NCBI GenBank assembly: GCA_963728445.1
Contig: CAVSJO010000007.1
Location: 62,001 to 126,000, forward strand
Direction of reading: 5' to 3'
Source: CAVSJO01 sp963728445
GTDB lineage: Bacteria > Gemmatimonadota > Gemmatimonadetes > Longimicrobiales > RSA9
Length of the DNA: 64,000 nucleotides
Positions within the stretch are counted from its first letter, which is position 1; every line of letters begins with the position of its first letter. Positions 61,018 to 64,000 of this stretch are shown here, piece by piece. The position numbers and the translations under genes were made by a program. Under the pieces are notes generated by a model, which worked only from the letters and a program-made list of their open reading frames with translations, did no database searches and had not been told where the DNA came from.

Positions 61018-62025
61018 TCACGTCTCGTACGAAGGTGGAGACCCCCGGCGATCGTGCGCAAGAGCGCGGCCACGTGCCGGCCGCGCCCCCTCCGCTCCCG
61101 CTCCACGCTTCGTATCGGCTTCGGCTCGACCCTTCGCATCGGCTTCGGCTCGACCCTTCGCATCGCCTTCGCCTCGACCCTTCGCCTTCGACTCGTCGTC
61201 ATCCGGCCGCTCGGCCCTCGCACGGTCCTCGCCGTGGGAGCGGCGACCCTCCAGGACCGCCGCGATCTCCCCGCCGAACAGGACCGCGACCGCCGTCAGG
61301 TACATCCACAGCATGAGCACGATGATCGCCCCCACGAAGCCATACGTCTCGTCGTAGCTGCCGAGGTTCGTCACGTACAGCCGGAAGAGCACCGTCACCA
61401 TCAGCCAGATCACCGTTCCCGCCGCGGCCCCCGCGAGCGTCTCCGCCTTGACCTCGTTCTGCTCGCGGTTCGGCAGGAAGTAGTAGATGATCCACATCAT
61501 GGCGACGATGAGCGCGAACGCCAGCGGCCAGCGGATCACCTCGCCGGCCACGGGAATCCCCGCGCCGCGTGCCAGCTCCGGGCCCACGATGATCGCGACC
61601 GCCCCGCCCACCATCAGAAGCGAAGCTCCGATCGTCACCAGGAACGCGATCCCCTTCTTCTTCCACCAGCTCCGCGTCTCCTCGATGTCGTACATCCGGT
61701 TCAGGCCGTCCGTCAGCGCCGAGAAGACGTTCGAGCCGGACCAGATGGTGAGGAGCACGCCGATGCTGAGCGCTCCCGGCCGCCCCCCGCTCGTGATCTG
61801 ACTCACGTAGCGGCGCAGGAAGTCCGCCGTGTCGCCCGGCGCCGCCGTCTGCAGTCGACTCATGATCCAGGAGAAGGCCGCGTCCCCGCCGAACAGACCC
61901 GTGAGGGCGAAGACCGCCAGGATGAGCGGGAAGATGGAAAGGAAGAAGTAGTAGGCGGCCTTGGCCGACTCGCCGGTGATGTTGTCCCTGCGAGCTTCAC
62001 GAAAGACGTCGAGTACTGCGTTCAT
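61018..62025 (-). CDS. YihY/BrkB family membrane protein
   Basis: This 335-residue protein has six helices. AAYYFFLSIFPLILAVFAL near residue 23 is the family signature, and IWSGSNVFSALTDGLNRMYD and WLMVTVLFRLYVTNLGSYDETYG are also typical. YihY is annotated as a putative inner-membrane transporter or integrity protein. The role is not established. The C-terminal 60 residues are hydrophilic and contain three 24-base tandem repeats encoding AKGRAEAD-like units. The ATG at 62025 has GGGGAG at a rather long distance. Confidence 0.85.
   Translation of the reverse strand: MNAVLDVFREARRDNITGESAKAAYYFFLSIFPLILAVFALTGLFGGDAAFSWIMSRLQTAAPGDTADFLRRYVSQITSGGRPGALSIGVLLTIWSGSNVFSALTDGLNRMYDIEETRSWWKKKGIAFLVTIGASLLMVGGAVAIIVGPELARGAGIPVAGEVIRWPLAFALIVAMMWIIYYFLPNREQNEVKAETLAGAAAGTVIWLMVTVLFRLYVTNLGSYDETYGFVGAIIVLMLWMYLTAVAVLFGGEIAAVLEGRRSHGEDRARAERPDDDESKAKGRGEGDAKGRAEADAKGRAEADTKRGAGAEGARPARGRALAHDRRGSPPSYET
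61114..61185 (-). repeat. Three tandem 24-base repeats inside the YihY gene tail
   Basis: The first two units are identical and the third has two changes. On the minus strand they encode an eight-residue unit of Ala, Lys, Gly, Arg, Ala, Glu, Ala, Asp, giving a charged flexible tail on the cytoplasmic side. Confidence 0.85.
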
Positions 62026-62087
62026 CGAATTGGACTCCCCGCTGCGGATCGCTGCTCCCGCAGGGCGCAAACGATATGCCGAGCCCG

Positions 62088-62426
62088 TCAGTCCTTCGCA
62101 GCGAGCTCGTCCGTGCGCGCGGCCATGATGAAGTCGTTCCGGTGCAGCCCCCCGATGGCGTGAGTCCACCAGCTCACCGTCGCCCGGCCCCACGTGACCT
62201 CGAGGAGCGGGTGGTGTCCCGCCTTCTCGGCCGCCGCGCCCACCCGGTCCGCGAACTCGAGGGCAGACCGGAAGTCGTCGAAGCGGAACGTGCGCCGCAG
62301 GCGCTGCTCTCCGTCCACCGTAACGACGCGCCAGTCCGGCACCTCCCGCTCCAGCTCCCGACGGTCCGCCTCCGTCACGCGCGGCGCCTCACCGGTACAG
62401 GGCACACACCCCTCATCCTTCAGCAT
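62088..62426 (-). CDS. 4a-hydroxytetrahydrobiopterin dehydratase
   Basis: This 112-residue pterin-4a-carbinolamine dehydratase recycles the pterin cofactor of aromatic amino-acid hydroxylases and has wider roles in bacteria. The active site GHHPLLEVTWGRATVSWWTH holds the His-His pair and the third His. The ATG at 62426 has GGGGAGG four bases upstream. A GTG immediately before it is too close to that site. No phenylalanine hydroxylase gene is in the window. Confidence 0.92.
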   Translation of the reverse strand: MLKDEGCVPCTGEAPRVTEADRRELEREVPDWRVVTVDGEQRLRRTFRFDDFRSALEFADRVGAAAEKAGHHPLLEVTWGRATVSWWTHAIGGLHRNDFIMAARTDELAAKD

Positions 62427-62455
62427 CACGCCTCCCCTCGATGACCATGCCCGTC

Positions 62456-62570
62456 CCCCCCCCGCGCGAAGCGCGGAACCCCCGCCCGAAGGGCGGTGCC
62501 CCCCCGCAGGGGGTGCCCCACCGAAGGTGGTGCCCCGCCGCAGGCGGTGCCCCGCCCGAAGGGCGGCGCT
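62456..62570. repeat. Array of six GAA/GCA-triloop hairpins
   Basis: Six consecutive hairpins have loops GAA, GAA, GCA, GAA, GCA and GAA. The stems are CCGCGC, CCGCCC, CCCCC, CCACC, CCGCC and CCGCCC, each with its exact complement, joined by AACCC or TGCCC linkers. Changes on the left arm are always matched on the right. It lies between the ALDH stop and the pterin dehydratase start, in the same strand sense as the array at 43861. Confidence 0.92.
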
Positions 62571-62574
62571 AAGG

Positions 62575-64000
62575 CTATTCCCCGTACGGCACCCAGATGT
62601 TCTTGACCTCCGTCGCCCGCCGCAGGAAGTCCCGCGCGTCGGCAGTCCCCCAGTCCGGCCGGCCGCTCGGACACCACGTCCGCTTCATGTTGCCGGTGGA
62701 CAGCCGTTCGACCTCCGCCCGCCCGTTCGACGGGCCGAAGTACCAGAGCGCGTCCACGTCGTCGTGGGCGGCGAGGGCGGGTGTGATCTCCTCCCGGCGA
62801 CCGGTGAGGATGTTGATCACGCCGCCGGGCACGTCCGAGGTGTCCAGCACCTGGTAGAGGTCCGTGACCACCAGCGGATTCCGCTCGGACGCCACGGCGA
62901 CGACGCTGTTCCCCATGGCCACGAGCGGAGCGACCAGAGACACGAACGCGAGGAGGGGTGCGTCGTCCGGGCAGACGACCGCGGCGACCCCGACCGCCTC
63001 CGGCATGGCCAGCGTGACGTTGCGGAAGGGCGTGTGGTGGACGTGCCCGTCGTACTTGTCGGCCCAGGCCGCGTACTCGAACAGTCGGCGGACGGTGAGG
63101 TCGACCTCGCGGGCGGCGGCTGCGTCGTCGCCCGTCACCGCCGCGATCCGGCTCGCGAAGGAATCCGCGCGCGGGGAGAGGTTCTCGGCGGCGTAGTAGA
63201 GCACCTGGGCCCGGTTGTGTCCCGTCGCGCGGGCCCAGCCGCGGGCCTTGTGGGCGGCCTCGACGGCGTTCCGCACGTCCTTGCGATTGGCCCGCGGCAC
63301 CTCCCCCAGCCGCCGGCCGTCTGCGCCGCGGACGTCGAGGCTGTAGCCGCCGTCGGGTCGCGCCTGCCTGCCGCCGATGTATAGCTTCGGCGTCCGGTCG
63401 ATCCCCGCGAGGGCGTCGGCGGGCCCGGCGCCCGCGTCCCGGCCGGCCCCGTCCCGGCCCTCCGCGTCCCCGTCGGCCGCTACCGGCCCGGCACCCTCGG
63501 CGTTCGCATCGGCGGCGTGTGCGTCTGACGTCTCGCCCGCGCCGTGGCCTTCCCACGCGGGCACGAGGTACTCGTACATTCCCTCGCGGCCGCCCTCGCG
63601 CCCGAACCCGCTCTCCCGGTAGCCACCGAAGCCGGACGCCGCGTCGAAGACGTTCGTGCAGTTCACCCAGACGGTGCCCGCCTTGATCTTCGGCGCGACG
63701 TCGAGGGCTAGGTTCACGCTCTCCGTCCACACGCTGGCGGCCAGTCCGTAGCGCGTGTTGTTCGCCAGCTCCACCGCCTCGTCGGGCGTGCGGAACGACA
63801 TGAGCACGACGACGGGACCGAAGATCTCGACCTGCGCCACCGTCGCGGCGGGCGACACGTCCGTGAACAGCGTCGGTGGGTAGAAGCAGCCCTCCTCCGG
63901 ACAGCTCCAGGACGGCTGCCAGAGCGACGCGCCTTCGTCCACGCCCTGGCGGACGAGCGCCTCGATCCTCTCGAGCTGCACCGGCGCGACGATGGCGCCG
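62575..64000 (-). CDS. Double aldehyde dehydrogenase family protein (5' end beyond window)
   Basis: About 475 residues are visible and the frame runs off the right edge. The first visible part is the C-terminal half of an NAD-dependent aldehyde dehydrogenase (EIFGPVVVLMSFRTPDEAVELANNT, then VWVNCTNVFDAASGFGGYRESGFGREGG). A Gly/Ala/Asp-rich linker of about 40 residues follows, then the N-terminal half of a second ALDH domain (KLYIGGRQARPDGGYS to STGNMKRTW), which lacks an ELGGK-type segment and a full catalytic half. Such double-domain ALDHs exist in other bacteria. The catalytic Cys of the first domain would lie beyond the window. Confidence 0.85.
   Translation of the reverse strand, partial: GAIVAPVQLERIEALVRQGVDEGASLWQPSWSCPEEGCFYPPTLFTDVSPAATVAQVEIFGPVVVLMSFRTPDEAVELANNTRYGLAASVWTESVNLALDVAPKIKAGTVWVNCTNVFDAASGFGGYRESGFGREGGREGMYEYLVPAWEGHGAGETSDAHAADANAEGAGPVAADGDAEGRDGAGRDAGAGPADALAGIDRTPKLYIGGRQARPDGGYSLDVRGADGRRLGEVPRANRKDVRNAVEAAHKARGWARATGHNRAQVLYYAAENLSPRADSFASRIAAVTGDDAAAAREVDLTVRRLFEYAAWADKYDGHVHHTPFRNVTLAMPEAVGVAAVVCPDDAPLLAFVSLVAPLVAMGNSVVAVASERNPLVVTDLYQVLDTSDVPGGVINILTGRREEITPALAAHDDVDALWYFGPSNGRAEVERLSTGNMKRTWCPSGRPDWGTADARDFLRRATEVKNIWVPYGE

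Noticed and set aside
1..64000. tRNA, rRNA, insertion sequences, prophage or biosynthetic cluster
   Set aside because: I looked for cloverleaf ends, transposase motifs, phage structural genes and large synthase domains and saw none.

Overview
This 64-kb window is a very GC-rich bacterial chromosome segment (roughly 70% G+C) with about sixty tightly packed protein genes. I see no rRNA, tRNA, prophage, transposase or CRISPR array. It looks like ordinary core chromosome. The most likely source is a Gemmatimonadota (Longimicrobium-like) bacterium. The grounds are the CTGAGG-type hexamer tracts next to genes, the load of secreted S8, S9, M1 and M28 peptidases with signal peptides, two proteins with outer-membrane features, and small families such as CPXCG and DUF4235 proteins. 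This assignment is inference, not proof.

Layout. 1-3.8 kb: a partial ABC ATPase divergent from a 3-methyladenine glycosylase (tag), an acyl-CoA ligase and a ubiquitin-like sulfur carrier. 3.9-5.9 kb: the thrB-thrC threonine pair. 6-17.6 kb: MFS and ABC exporters, msrB, a SprT-like metalloprotein, gamma-glutamyltransferase, a nitronate monooxygenase, a methyltransferase and an S8 peptidase whose 5' end looks frameshifted. 17.6-29.7 kb: S9, M28 and M1 peptidases, a hotdog protein, a beta-barrel outer-membrane protein, a cyclophilin, an amino-acid permease and a GH18 lipoprotein. 29.8-36.5 kb: a tetR-tolC-adaptor-RND efflux operon with almost no intergenic DNA. 36.5-44.6 kb: a cupredoxin, a MATE exporter, a phospholipase D protein, a hydroxy-acid oxidase, a phosphoesterase, an SDR and a bacilliredoxin. 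44.6-47.4 kb: a polysaccharide deacetylase, GH15 and membrane-protein operon. 47.7-52.2 kb: a VIT/VWA protein (broken by a frameshift), an ECF sigma factor and its zinc-binding anti-sigma factor. 52.3-64 kb: a cysteine-desulfurase-like protein, MscS, murB, purE-purK, TerC, lepB, a YihY protein, a pterin dehydratase and a partial double aldehyde dehydrogenase.

The unusual material is mostly at DNA level. (1) Four GAGGCT/CTCAGC hexamer tracts sit at gene edges. One forms a 20-codon leader ORF whose stop overlaps the tag start, another encodes a Leu-Arg run at the N-terminus of a peptidase, and another supplies the C-terminus and stop of the RND pump. (2) Two intergenic arrays of short hairpins keep their stems paired although the stem sequence changes, mostly with GAA or GCA triloops. 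(3) The palindrome GCGACGTCGC recurs eleven times, in several reading frames and once outside genes. (4) Two genes have apparent frameshifts that can both be repaired by removing the same C from a GCTCGCG heptamer. (5) Promoters for tetR and the MATE gene lie so close to the ATG that the mRNAs should be leaderless.
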